From: Echinicola shivajiensis
GTDB taxonomy: Bacteria; Bacteroidota; Bacteroidia; Cytophagales; Cyclobacteriaceae
Direction of reading: 5' to 3'
Length of the DNA: 64,000 nucleotides
Assembly (NCBI RefSeq): GCF_018642165.1
Contig: NZ_JAHHZM010000009.1
Span: forward strand, 182,421 to 246,420
How positions within the stretch are numbered: position 1 is the first letter of the stretch; each line of letters opens with the position of its first letter. The notes under the pieces are model-generated. The model saw nothing but the letters and a program-made list of their open reading frames with translations, was not told the DNA's origin and made no database searches. Positions 26,219-34,841 of this stretch are shown here, piece after piece. Made by a program: the position numbers and the translations under genes.

Positions 26219-27514
26219 ATGAGACACATACTTATATTTTTATTGCTGGTAATTACTTTTAATGCCACTGCTTTTCAGAAGGAAGTTCAGCAAAAGCCTA
26301 ATATCATTTTGATCATGGCTGATGATTTGGGCTATGAGACTTTGGGGGTAAATGGTAGTGAAAGTTATCAAACACCAAACCTAGACCAGTTGGCAAAAGA
26401 TGGGATGAATTTTACCCAATGTTATTCGACCCCATTATGTACACCAAGTCGAGTGCAATTGATGACCGGAAAATATAATTTTAGAAATTATATAGGCTTC
26501 GGTTTGCTCGATCCAAGAGAGAAAACTTTTGGTCATTATCTAAAAGCGGCTGGATATGATAATTTTATTGCTGGAAAATGGCAGCTATTTGGCAATGAAC
26601 ATCAACGGAAACTGGCAGGTGATAAGGAGGGCTCTCTACCAAAAGATGCTGGATTTGATGATTACTGCTTATGGCAAGTGCAGCAATTGGGCAGTCGTTA
26701 CAAGGATCCTTTGTTAAGCAGCCCATCTGGAGATAAAGTCTATGAAGGTAGATTTGGACCAGATATTTTTGTGGAACGTATTCTTAACTTCATTGAAAAG
26801 GACAGAGACAATCCCTTCTTTGTTTATTTTCCTATGGCCCTGACTCATGATCCATTTGTTCCAACCCCTGATAACGAATTCTTCCCTGACTTTGATGCTA
26901 AAAGTAAAACTAACGATCCGAAATATTTCGGTGAAATGGTAAGCTATATGGACAAGCTATTGGGGCGAATTTTTGATGCAGTAAAATCAAATGGAATTTC
27001 AGAAAATACCCTTATCATGTTTATTGGGGATAATGGAACTGACCATGATGTGACTTCCATTCAGCATGGTAATTTGATTAAAGGAGATAAGGGGCATACA
27101 ACTGCAGCAGGTACCCATGTTCCAATGATAGCAAATTGGAAAGGCAAAATTGAAGCAGGTACAGTGAATGATAATTTAATTGACTTTACGGATTTTGTGC
27201 CTACACTTTTGGAAGCGGCCAAGCAAGGGCAAGATAAGACAGTGTTGACTGATGGGCTGAGCTTTTATCCCCAATTATTGGGAAAGAACTCTCCAACAAG
27301 AGATTGGGTTTTTTGCCACTATGCTCCTAATTGGGGCAATTTTGAGGATAAGCGCTTCGTTCATGACCGAGTCTTGAAATTGTATGAAAATGGAGATATT
27401 TATAAAATCGATGATGATCCCTTGGAAGCAAATCCCTTAGAATTGAATCAATTAGAAAAGAAAGACAGGAAAAAAGCGGCGAAGTTTGCTAAGATATTGA
27501 ATGAATTAAGGTAA
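26219..27514 (+). CDS. Sulfatase (S1 family), exported
   Basis: A 431-residue S1 sulfatase. The signal peptide is HILIFLLLVITFNATAF. Metal-binding LIMADDLGYET is followed by the formylglycine motif PLCTPSRVQLMTG with Cys74 in C-T-P-S-R; the catalytic region continues with IAGKWQLFG, where a glutamine replaces the usual histidine of GKWHLG. LTHDPFVPTP and IMADD-type metal sites are otherwise complete, as is MFIGDNGTD. The GKWQ change is worth noting, because that histidine normally contacts the substrate sulfate region. It follows susD by 55 bp and belongs to the same locus. Secreted to the periplasm or surface. Confidence 0.93.
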   Translation: MRHILIFLLLVITFNATAFQKEVQQKPNIILIMADDLGYETLGVNGSESYQTPNLDQLAKDGMNFTQCYSTPLCTPSRVQLMTGKYNFRNYIGFGLLDPREKTFGHYLKAAGYDNFIAGKWQLFGNEHQRKLAGDKEGSLPKDAGFDDYCLWQVQQLGSRYKDPLLSSPSGDKVYEGRFGPDIFVERILNFIEKDRDNPFFVYFPMALTHDPFVPTPDNEFFPDFDAKSKTNDPKYFGEMVSYMDKLLGRIFDAVKSNGISENTLIMFIGDNGTDHDVTSIQHGNLIKGDKGHTTAAGTHVPMIANWKGKIEAGTVNDNLIDFTDFVPTLLEAAKQGQDKTVLTDGLSFYPQLLGKNSPTRDWVFCHYAPNWGNFEDKRFVHDRVLKLYENGDIYKIDDDPLEANPLELNQLEKKDRKKAAKFAKILNELR

Positions 27515-27764
27515 TCGTTGCTTTGTTCTACACAAATGGATGGATATTATTAAGTTAAAAGTGAGCATATAACTACTTGGAATGTTTTCTTTGAATAACT
27601 TGTTTGTTGATTTTTATGATTTATGTATCCTAAATAGTAAAAAACCTATTTTAAATTGAGGATTTAAAGTGATATATTTTTTTATTTGTTCTTTAGTAAA
27701 TTATTTTCCTCCCAGAGATATTGAAAAAGTGTTATTGGTGGAGGAGGTTTTATGCCCTTAATTC

Positions 27765-28394
27765 ATGGAAAAACAAAAGAAAGTATCCACAAAGAATAAG
27801 ATTATTAATGCTGCAGTAAAGCTTTATAATGAGAATGGTGCACAAAATGTAACCAGTAGACATATTGCTGCGGAACTAGGAATAAGTCATGGGAATTTGG
27901 ATTATCATTTCAATAACCGCGAAGCCTTATTGCTTGCTATCTATGATCATATGAGGATGGAAATGGGACCATCCTATACAGCAAATGAAAAGGGTGAAAA
28001 TGCATTTGAACAATTCCATTTCTTATTGAAACATCTAGAAAAATTTCAAACACATTATTCCTTTTTCAATTTGGATATTTTGGAAATCTCCAGGGCTAAT
28101 CCAAAGGTGAGTAAGGTTCTTCAAGAAACTCTGGAATTGAGAAAAGGTCAAATTAGGGGTTTCTTCAGTCGCTTTGTAGAAGAAGGATTGATGGAGGACA
28201 AACTGGAATCTTCCTACCTACGTCTTCAACACACCATTCGAATACTCATTACTTTTTGGCTGTCTCAGAAAGAGGTTCTTTCGCATTATGCCTTTAATGA
28301 GCCTGGTGAAATGTCTTTGCATATTTGGGAGTTGATGGAGCCATTTATGACCAATAAGGGCAAGAAAATATATGAAGCGCTTTATAGGGATTAG
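27765..28394 (+). CDS. TetR-family transcriptional regulator
   Basis: A 209-residue TetR-type regulator. The N-terminal helix-turn-helix (about 10-58) reads KIINAAVKLYNENGAQNVTS, RHIAAELGISHGNLDYHF and NNREALLLAIYDHM. The all-helical ligand domain carries no recognisable signature. It lies 250 bp after the second sulfatase and converges with the msrA gene, so it may control the sulfatase/SusCD locus or something unlinked; sequence alone does not decide. The HGNLDYHFNN recognition helix is common among Bacteroidota regulators annotated in this family. Confidence 0.9.
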   Translation: MEKQKKVSTKNKIINAAVKLYNENGAQNVTSRHIAAELGISHGNLDYHFNNREALLLAIYDHMRMEMGPSYTANEKGENAFEQFHFLLKHLEKFQTHYSFFNLDILEISRANPKVSKVLQETLELRKGQIRGFFSRFVEEGLMEDKLESSYLRLQHTIRILITFWLSQKEVLSHYAFNEPGEMSLHIWELMEPFMTNKGKKIYEALYRD

Positions 28395-28432
28395 TTAAAC
28401 TTAGTTATTGGAAATTAGAGAGGGAGGCTTGT

Positions 28433-28927
28433 TTAAAGGAAGTCTCTCCTATATAAGCTTCCGTATTTTTCTCTCATTAATTTTAGTTTTGGACTGATAT
28501 ATTGTTTGCAGAAGGGAGCGTCTCTTTTGTTCAAATAATAATTGGAGAACTCAGTGCTGTTTTCTCTAAAATTGTCGAATTCCAAAATTTGGGTGATAAT
28601 AGTTGAATCAAACTTCTTTTGAAGCTGATCAACGCATTCAGTGGCTTGGGCTTTTTGTTCGTAGGAAATGTAATATATAGCGGAACGATATTTATTTCTT
28701 TTGGAGTGGTTTGATGTGGAAGCGTGTGTTGCTAAATGGATTTCAATCAAGTCATGGAGAGATATTTCATTAGGGTCAAAACTGATCAGAACAGCCTCTG
28801 AGAATTCATCGAAAGGAGCTTTACTTGATATCCAGCCTTGGCGGACTTGTTGGACTCCTTTTAATGATTGAAATACTGCTTCTGTACACCAATGGCAACC
28901 TCCTCCAAAACCAATTTTCAATACCAT
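28433..28927 (-). CDS. msrA: Peptide methionine sulfoxide reductase MsrA
   Basis: A 164-residue MsrA-fold protein. The active site is GFGGGCHWCTEAVFQ, in which the first cysteine of GCxW is catalytic. The usual GCFW phenylalanine is a histidine here. Further family segments are VLISFDPNEISLHDLIEIHL and YRSAIYYISYEQKAQA. The usual DPT-x-x-nQG region is replaced by THASTSNHSKRNKYRS, so it is a divergent MsrA. It reduces the S-epimer of methionine sulfoxide. It follows msrB by 29 bp in the same direction, giving an msrB-msrA pair for both epimers. Confidence 0.85.
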   Translation of the reverse strand: MVLKIGFGGGCHWCTEAVFQSLKGVQQVRQGWISSKAPFDEFSEAVLISFDPNEISLHDLIEIHLATHASTSNHSKRNKYRSAIYYISYEQKAQATECVDQLQKKFDSTIITQILEFDNFRENSTEFSNYYLNKRDAPFCKQYISPKLKLMREKYGSLYRRDFL

Positions 28928-28956
28928 GATTAATCTATTATGAAATGGTAAATGGC

Positions 28957-29400
28957 TTACTCAACCTTTTTCAGTGACACGGCATTTACACAATACCTCA
29001 GGCCGCTAGGTTCTGGCCCATCTGGGAAAACATGCCCTAGATGGGCATCACAAGTATTGCAAGTGATTTCCACTCTAACCATTCCAAAACTTTCATCCTT
29101 ATGATAGGCAACGGCATTGCTTTCTAGAGGTTGGGTGAAGGAAGGCCACCCAGATCCGCTTTCGAATTTTCCCTCCGCATCGAAAAGTAAGGTTTCACAG
29201 CAAACACATGCATATTTCCCTGGGTCAAACATGCTGCAAAGCTCAGAACTATAGGCCCTTTCTGTTCCTTTTAATCGGGTAATATGAAACTCTTCTTCCG
29301 TTAACAGTTCTTTCCATTCTTGAGCTGATTTTTCTACCCTTTTACTTGGGCTTGGATTTCCCTGATTGGTAAATCGAATTATATCTGACCATTTAAGCAT
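28957..29400 (-). CDS. msrB: Peptide methionine (R)-S-oxide reductase MsrB
   Basis: A 147-residue MsrB. ATG at 29400 is preferred to a TTG two codons upstream. Zinc is held by two CxxC pairs (CVCCET and CNTCDAHLGHVF). The family signature FESGSGWPSFTQP is intact, and the catalytic cysteine is in GLRYCVNAVSL near the C-terminus. It reduces the R-epimer of methionine sulfoxide using thioredoxin. Co-directional with msrA 29 bp downstream. No signal peptide, so cytoplasmic repair. Confidence 0.95.
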   Translation of the reverse strand: MLKWSDIIRFTNQGNPSPSKRVEKSAQEWKELLTEEEFHITRLKGTERAYSSELCSMFDPGKYACVCCETLLFDAEGKFESGSGWPSFTQPLESNAVAYHKDESFGMVRVEITCNTCDAHLGHVFPDGPEPSGLRYCVNAVSLKKVE

Positions 29401-29475
29401 AATCAAATTTAAAGATTAAATAGAATAATAAATTGTAAAGTACGGTTTTAATAAGCTATGGTAGTGTTTACGAAA

Positions 29476-30231
29476 TTACTGGTGGTTTGATTTGTCCATG
29501 GATAAAAAATAATTTTCCTCCTGGTTTTTAGTAAGCATTAGCTTATAGTAAATGTCTATGACCAGGGGCAAACGCTGGAACCAACTTAGTTCTTCTCCCG
29601 CTAGCTGCTCCAAGTGTTTCTGTGCAAAAAGTGATGGATGGATGTCTCCATAAGTGTATTTGACCTCTACATAAGTCATAAAACTCCTGTCTTTTTGTTT
29701 CACCTTTGCCAGCGCATACATGAATAATCCATTCTTGTTGAATAATAGTGTCGAATCGCTATTTGTTGGAGCTTCGGTAGGTTGATTATAAACGGGAAGG
29801 ATCAACTTATTTTGTATTGATGGGGATTTATTCATGCTGAGATCAAGGGAATTAGCCGGATATTCAATAGGGATCAATTGATCCACTGGGTAAGAAGGGT
29901 AGCTGGATTTTTCGCAGTTATAGATATATATGTCTTTCCTCAGTCCACTTTCCTCCATCAGTTTAAGGATAGCTGGTGTATTTGGGAGGTTCCTGATGCT
30001 AAGGGAATTGTTTTCCTTTACATCTTCCAAAAAAAGGAAAGTCTTGTCTGATATTTTTACCGGATCAGGGTATTTGGTAAACAAAAAGTGTTCGTAGGAT
30101 GCAACTAGTTGGTTCAGTGCAGCCATTTTTTCTTGTCCTATTTCTTCTGAAAACCGCTCTATTTCCTGATGCTCCGTTGTGCACCCCAAAGAATAGGTAA
30201 ATATGAGGATTAGTAGATAAAGATGTTTCAT
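29476..30231 (-). CDS. Unrecognised lipoprotein
   Basis: A 251-residue predicted lipoprotein (LYLLILIFTYSLGCTTEH, Cys17). The mature part is mixed alpha/beta with no motif I recognise; two stretches stand out, DIYIYNCEKSSYPSY and MTYVEVKYTYGDIHPSLFAQ. Only one cysteine remains in the mature chain after the lipobox. It is 69 bp upstream of and co-directional with msrB. A role in envelope stress would fit the neighbourhood, but this is guesswork. Downstream of the AraC-type regulator gene, with 274 bp of AT-rich spacer between them. Confidence 0.75.
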   Translation of the reverse strand: MKHLYLLILIFTYSLGCTTEHQEIERFSEEIGQEKMAALNQLVASYEHFLFTKYPDPVKISDKTFLFLEDVKENNSLSIRNLPNTPAILKLMEESGLRKDIYIYNCEKSSYPSYPVDQLIPIEYPANSLDLSMNKSPSIQNKLILPVYNQPTEAPTNSDSTLLFNKNGLFMYALAKVKQKDRSFMTYVEVKYTYGDIHPSLFAQKHLEQLAGEELSWFQRLPLVIDIYYKLMLTKNQEENYFLSMDKSNHQ

Positions 30232-30505
30232 AAGCTTTGGACTATAATGTTAAAGCTAAACCTCTGAAAATCAATATAGAGTTTCTATAATATACGTATT
30301 TTTTTGGAGCTAATGTTTTAAAATTTAGCTAAATAGGATAGGAGCTTTTATCTAAATAAGGATACAAGATTGCTAAATTGTCTTAGGTATAAAAAAGAGA
30401 TTATGTCGCAAAGCCTATTTTCTTTCAAAGGCTCTTTATGGTATGTGGAAGGAAATAGTTCTGGCGAGAAAAAAAATAGTTTAGAGAATAAAATTGACAT
30501 ACAAA

Positions 30506-31585
30506 TCAATGAGCTAATAGATAGGATGGCTTATACCCAAATTTTTCAGAGAAACATTTAGTAAAGTAGGAAGGGCTACTATAGCCGACCTCCATGGCTA
30601 CTTGGGCAATATTCTCCGTTTTTTTCATTAATAGCCCTCGGGCTTTTTCTAGACGGAGGTCTCTAAGAAAAATTATAGGAGATCTTCCGGTGATAGCAGT
30701 GATTTTGCGATATAGTTGTGGCCTGCTAATGCCTATATATTTGCATAGCTTAGATATCGTGAAATTTTGATCCGATAAATTGAGATCAGATGTTTTGCAG
30801 ACTTTAAGAATGAAAGATTCTTCAGCGGGAGATATGATTTTAATAGAGGATGAGTCTCCTTGAGCGCCATATTGGATTTGTTTTGCCATAGGAGATGACA
30901 CCAATATCTGTTCATTATTTGCAATCCTACTAAGGCATTGGGCGTATTGAATGGCAGGCTTCAAATAATTTGATGTTTCTGTTTTGCTATCACAAAGTCC
31001 TATTTTGAAAGAAACAGGTTGTAGGGCGTGTTTATTGAACTCAATGAGTTGGGACTGGATCTTTAAGGCAGATGAAAATGCTTGATTTCCTTCTTTGAAT
31101 TGGGCTAAAAAGTCTTCGGTCTTATAATCATATGAAGCCTTACTTTCATTTTCTTCCATTATTTCTTTGATGACCTCGATAGCCCAAGAGGGAATAGGTG
31201 TTGAATAATTCGAATGAGGTGAGTTTAGCCATAGGCTAAGTGAAAGAATGTATCTATTTCCTAAATCAGGAATTCTATGTTGTTCTTCAATTTGATCCCG
31301 GATTATAAATGGATTGACACCTTTCATGTTTTTAAAAAATCCAGGTTCCACTTCATTCAAAGAAAATACAATCTGTTTATAGGTCAATAATGGATAGACC
31401 TTTTCACAAGTGGCCTTATCAGGTCCCTCTATCAGGCAGAAAACTGTGCCTGTGTCCTCATTGACCCAGAACTGGTGGTATTTCACCCCATAATTTTCCA
31501 ACATAGCCTCATTTCTGATCAGGCTCATTTTTACATCCTCTAGGGTGATGTGGTCGAACTGATGAAAGTCCATAAATAGAGGCAT
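30506..31585 (-). CDS. DUF4242 / cyclase-like / AraC-type regulator
   Basis: A 359-residue regulator with three recognisable parts. Residues 1-90 resemble DUF4242 (PLFMDFHQFDHITLEDVKMS, YHQFWVNEDTGTVFCLIEGP), a ferredoxin-like fold with a proposed nickel-binding role. The middle (about 155-245) resembles the C-terminal part of class III nucleotide cyclases (FKIGLCDSKTE, YAQCLSRIANNEQILVSSPM) but lacks visible catalytic aspartates, so it is probably a degenerate sensory version. The C-terminus (about 265-359) is an AraC/XylS DNA-binding domain (LCKYIGISRPQLYRKITAIT, YSSPSYFTKCFSEKFGYKPS). It has no transmembrane segment. The target is unknown; the lipoprotein-msr genes lie downstream. Confidence 0.88.
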   Translation of the reverse strand: MPLFMDFHQFDHITLEDVKMSLIRNEAMLENYGVKYHQFWVNEDTGTVFCLIEGPDKATCEKVYPLLTYKQIVFSLNEVEPGFFKNMKGVNPFIIRDQIEEQHRIPDLGNRYILSLSLWLNSPHSNYSTPIPSWAIEVIKEIMEENESKASYDYKTEDFLAQFKEGNQAFSSALKIQSQLIEFNKHALQPVSFKIGLCDSKTETSNYLKPAIQYAQCLSRIANNEQILVSSPMAKQIQYGAQGDSSSIKIISPAEESFILKVCKTSDLNLSDQNFTISKLCKYIGISRPQLYRKITAITGRSPIIFLRDLRLEKARGLLMKKTENIAQVAMEVGYSSPSYFTKCFSEKFGYKPSYLLAH

Positions 31586-31741
31586 GGCTAAAAATCTTTT
31601 ATTAAATATAATTCTAAATACTAGAATAATGTAGAAATAACCTGTTTATGGGTATGAATGTCTTGTATGTGTTATTTAACGGCTTTTTTTTATAAATGAT
31701 AACTTCTGGAGTTTTTTTGATGAGCTTCTTACTTGGGCAAA

Positions 31742-31765
31742 TAAAAAAAGGGACCGAAGTCCCTT
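31742..31765 (-). terminator. Terminator of the oxidoreductase gene (UUCG loop)
   Basis: On the minus strand AAGGGAC, loop TTCG, GTCCCTT (31748-31765) is followed by a T7 run. The stable UUCG tetraloop makes it a textbook intrinsic terminator. Confidence 0.92.
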
Positions 31766-31791
31766 ATGTATTTTAATAATTAAAATGTTTA

Positions 31792-33123
31792 TTAGAAGTC
31801 TCTGTAAGGAGCATCCAATAATTCATTTACCTCATCTTCTGCAAATCGACCAGATTTTGCATCCCAGTGCAATTTCTTATTAGGGAATCTACCAGCAATG
31901 GTGCCTAATAGGATGGTTTCTGTAAGTCTCGCTGCATATGAGAATGGTGCACTTGTTTCGTCTTTTCCTAAGCAAGCATCCACAAATTGATGATAGTGTT
32001 TGTTGCCCTCACTATCATAGTCTCTAACTGGCTCACCGATATGCTCTGTACCGCTTAGATCAAGTTCCTTATACTCCCCGTCTACGATCAATTTAGGTAG
32101 TTGCATAAAGTGAGGCAAAAGTAGTCTTCTTCCGTCTTCGCCAATAAACATGGCGCCCTGTCCAGGCAATTTATCTTCATTAGGAAGTTTAAGGTCTTTA
32201 TGCTTTGAAGGTGCTCCAGGTCCATCATACCAAACCCACTTCAATTTCTTGGTGGTATAAGGTGTCTGTGGAAATTCATAGGTTACCTCATTGTTTTCCG
32301 GGAATCCAAATCCAGTAGGCTTTCTACATTTGTTTTTGATGGTCATTGGGACATCTAGTTCCAATGCATTATATGGAGTATCGAAAATATGAACACCCAT
32401 ATCTCCAAGTGTGCCGCATCCATAGTCCAATAGTTTTCTCCAATTTCCAGGATGGTACACGCCCTCTTTATATGGTCTTTCGGCCGAAGTTCCTAGCCAT
32501 AGGTTCCAATCTAACGTTTCTGGAATTGGATCATTTCCTTCTGGAACCGGTCCATCATAGCCCCAATTTTTAGGAGACCATGCCCTTACAGTCTTCACCT
32601 TGCCAATTATTCCAGACTGGATCAAATGGGTAGCCAGTTTATAGTCATAAAAGGAATGCACCTGAATACCCATTTGGGTGATGATATTATGGTCTTCAGC
32701 ATATTTTTTCATCGCTCGGGCCTCGGTGACATGGTGGGTCAATGGCTTCTGGCAGTATACAGGCTTGCCTTTTTCCATGGCCAACATAGAAGCTGGTGCA
32801 TGAGTATGATCCGGAGTGGATACCACTACAGCATCAATGCTATCTACCATTTCCTTCATCATTTCCCTGTAATCCTTATAGGTTTTTGCATTTGGATGCA
32901 TAGCTTTGGCAGTAGCCAAGGCCTTAGAATCCACGTCACAAAGTGCGACTACATCCACAGAAGAATGGGAAGCGATTGATTTCAAATCTGCAATCCCCAT
33001 CGCTCCCAAACCAATATGTGCGGTGCGAAGTTTTTTACCTTTAGCCATGGACCATACAGATCCTGGTAATAATGATACAGCTGCTAGTGCGGCTGAATTT
33101 TTCAGAAATGCTCTTTTTTTCAT
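31792..33123 (-). CDS. Gfo/Idh/MocA-family oxidoreductase, exported
   Basis: A 443-residue oxidoreductase of the Bacteroidota exported subtype. The N-terminus (MKKRAFLKNSAALAAVSLLP) resembles a Tat signal, although the twin arginine is Lys-Arg. The NAD(P)-binding fold follows (LRTAHIGLGAMGIADLK), then DAVVVSTPDHTHAPASMLAM and the active-site lysine of the family in GKPVYCQKPLTH. The C-terminal half includes GCGTLGDMGVHIFDTPYNAL. Members oxidise or reduce sugars and related polyols; some are glycosidases using an NAD-dependent mechanism (GH109 relatives, alpha-N-acetylgalactosaminidase). The substrate is undetermined. Adjacent to the sugar-kinase-like and symporter genes. Confidence 0.92.
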   Translation of the reverse strand: MKKRAFLKNSAALAAVSLLPGSVWSMAKGKKLRTAHIGLGAMGIADLKSIASHSSVDVVALCDVDSKALATAKAMHPNAKTYKDYREMMKEMVDSIDAVVVSTPDHTHAPASMLAMEKGKPVYCQKPLTHHVTEARAMKKYAEDHNIITQMGIQVHSFYDYKLATHLIQSGIIGKVKTVRAWSPKNWGYDGPVPEGNDPIPETLDWNLWLGTSAERPYKEGVYHPGNWRKLLDYGCGTLGDMGVHIFDTPYNALELDVPMTIKNKCRKPTGFGFPENNEVTYEFPQTPYTTKKLKWVWYDGPGAPSKHKDLKLPNEDKLPGQGAMFIGEDGRRLLLPHFMQLPKLIVDGEYKELDLSGTEHIGEPVRDYDSEGNKHYHQFVDACLGKDETSAPFSYAARLTETILLGTIAGRFPNKKLHWDAKSGRFAEDEVNELLDAPYRDF

Positions 33124-33400
33124 GGAGTACTATGTTATTGTGGTAAAGTCTAATCAGTATAAGTAAATAGACTTTTTATGTTATTATGTTTAAGTTATTA
33201 AAAAAAATTTACTATCTGATCCCTAATATATTAAAGTATTTGAAGTAATGCCAAAATGTTTCAATACTTATTGCGTACGATTTTGGTTTTGGGTTTATTG
33301 TTTTGTATTCCGAGGATTTTCAAAATTCAATTCTGGCTCTAATATGGGAGCTTGATTGTTAATGGATCGATGGCTTGTCTTAGTAATTGGTTTGGGCATA

Positions 33401-33426
33401 AAAAAAGAGGTTGATTACACCTCTTT
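33401..33426 (-). terminator. Terminator at the end of the phosphotransferase gene
   Basis: AAAGAGGT (33404-33411) pairs with ACCTCTTT (33419-33426); on the minus strand a T6 run follows. The gene's stop codon (33417-33415) lies inside the loop. Confidence 0.75.
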
Positions 33427-34467
33427 CATTATTTGATCAATTTCATTCCTCTTTTTTTGCAAGGCCTTTAATAATAAGCCTTGGTTTTTAGCTCTATGGA
33501 AATTATGCTCTGGATATTCTATTGGATAATAAATATTCCCATTTAAATAATCCGTTAAAAAGCGCAAGCCCATTATGCAGGCCATCATTTCCCCTCCAAA
33601 AGGTAGTGAGCTTTTCTCTTCTTCAGTTAAGTCATTGCCCATGGCTGCTACAAAGCCTTTTAGTAGTGCGGCATATTTGTCCAGGTCCACATCTATTTTG
33701 TCCCATTCCAAAGAAGCTTCTTCCTCAGTGCAGCTGACTGTTCTCACTAAATCGCCAAAATCATAGAAAATAAATCCTGGCATGACCGTATCAAGATCAA
33801 TTACCGCATTGATTTTGGAGAAGCTGTTATCATAAATTACATTGTTGATCTTGGTATCATTATGAGTCACCCTTAAAGGTAAATTTTCTTCGTAGTACTT
33901 ATATTTCCTTACCAACAAGGCCTGATGCTTAAAGAATTCTATCAATTCTTTTGCCTCATCATGTAATTCGATCGTAGTTGCTTTTAAGGCATTTTCAAAC
34001 TGGCGAAAGCGCAAGGAAAGATTGTGGAAGCCTTCAATTACTTCTTCTAAATCATTGGTGTTTATTCCAATGCAGGCTTTTACAAAACCTCCAAATGCCT
34101 TTGCAGCCAAATAGGCCTGTTGGGAAGAAGATACTTTATCTATACATTCTCCAGAAATAAAGGGGAAAAGTCTGTAAGAAGATTGGTCCACAGCTGAAAA
34201 AAGTGCTCCGTTGGCAGTCTTCATAGGTAGAACTAGATTGAAATCAAGGGTTTTACCTTCAAGATGCTCGTTGACTACCTTTAAGTTTTTTGCTATTCTA
34301 TCAGGAAAAGGAAATACACTGGTATTGAAATTCTGAAGAATAAACTGTTTTGAGGTACTGTCTATTAAATAGGTTTGATGGATATGACCAGAACCATACT
34401 TTTTTACATCCGACACTGCTTCATGCTGCCCATAATCAACTAGTATATCGTCAATGACCCTTTCCAT
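33415..34467 (-). CDS. Aminoglycoside-phosphotransferase-fold kinase, probably a sugar (HexNAc) kinase
   Basis: A 350-residue APH-fold small-molecule kinase. The nucleotide loop is KKYGSGHIHQTYLID, the catalytic loop is LRVTHNDTKINNVIY (Brenner motif HND), and the metal site is NAVIDLDTVMPGFIFYDFGD. The length and motifs resemble N-acetylhexosamine 1-kinase (NahK) type enzymes more than antibiotic kinases. Its gene is divergent from a sodium-solute symporter gene 374 bp away, and the oxidoreductase lies downstream. A plausible reading is uptake of an amino sugar and its phosphorylation. An antibiotic-resistance role is unlikely given the neighbourhood. Confidence 0.85.
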   Translation of the reverse strand: MERVIDDILVDYGQHEAVSDVKKYGSGHIHQTYLIDSTSKQFILQNFNTSVFPFPDRIAKNLKVVNEHLEGKTLDFNLVLPMKTANGALFSAVDQSSYRLFPFISGECIDKVSSSQQAYLAAKAFGGFVKACIGINTNDLEEVIEGFHNLSLRFRQFENALKATTIELHDEAKELIEFFKHQALLVRKYKYYEENLPLRVTHNDTKINNVIYDNSFSKINAVIDLDTVMPGFIFYDFGDLVRTVSCTEEEASLEWDKIDVDLDKYAALLKGFVAAMGNDLTEEEKSSLPFGGEMMACIMGLRFLTDYLNGNIYYPIEYPEHNFHRAKNQGLLLKALQKKRNEIDQIMKEV

Positions 34468-34538
34468 TTTTACTTTACTGAAATGTTAAAAATATATTTT
34501 CTCTCCAACCTCTATTCCTGTTTGTTCGATAAATTTAA

Positions 34539-34673
34539 TTCAAATGTTTGAAATCAAAAGAATTTGAAACATTTATACAATAAAACCGAATGCAAAAATA
34601 AAAAACATAATAAATAATATATGTTTTCGATAAGATTTATTTTATTTGAAGGAAATTTATTTTGAGCCTCAAA
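34539..34673. promoter_or_regulatory. Palindromes in the kinase/symporter divergent promoter region
   Basis: The 374-bp divergent spacer (34468-34841) contains TTCAAATGTTTGAA (34539-34552), a perfect 14-bp palindrome, and TTTGAGCCTCAAA (34661-34673), a 13-bp palindrome with one central base. Both share a TTnAA/TTGA half-site feel and could bind a repressor controlling both directions. The rest of the spacer is very AT-rich with no gene. Confidence 0.35.
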
Positions 34674-34841
34674 TAGAGGGTTTTTGAATTTCTTGAATTA
34701 TTGAATACATTAGTGAAAATTATTTCAAAAGTAAGTTTTATTAAATGTAAAATTTTGTAAAACAAATTTTAAAGAAGGGAATAGTTTTCAATCTCAAAAG
34801 CATTCGAAATTAATACAATTTAAAATTTACATTAGGATATT

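Noticed and set aside
30370..30561. Plus-strand ORF of 63 codons between the lipoprotein and the AraC-type gene
   Set aside because: It starts with TTG (first ATG at 30403), overlaps the end of the regulator gene, and its composition (Lys/Asn/Ser-rich, no motif) resembles AT-rich chance reading.
33415..34467. Aminoglycoside resistance gene
   Set aside because: The fold is APH-like, but sequence features and neighbouring transporter and oxidoreductase suggest a sugar kinase; resistance is not supported.
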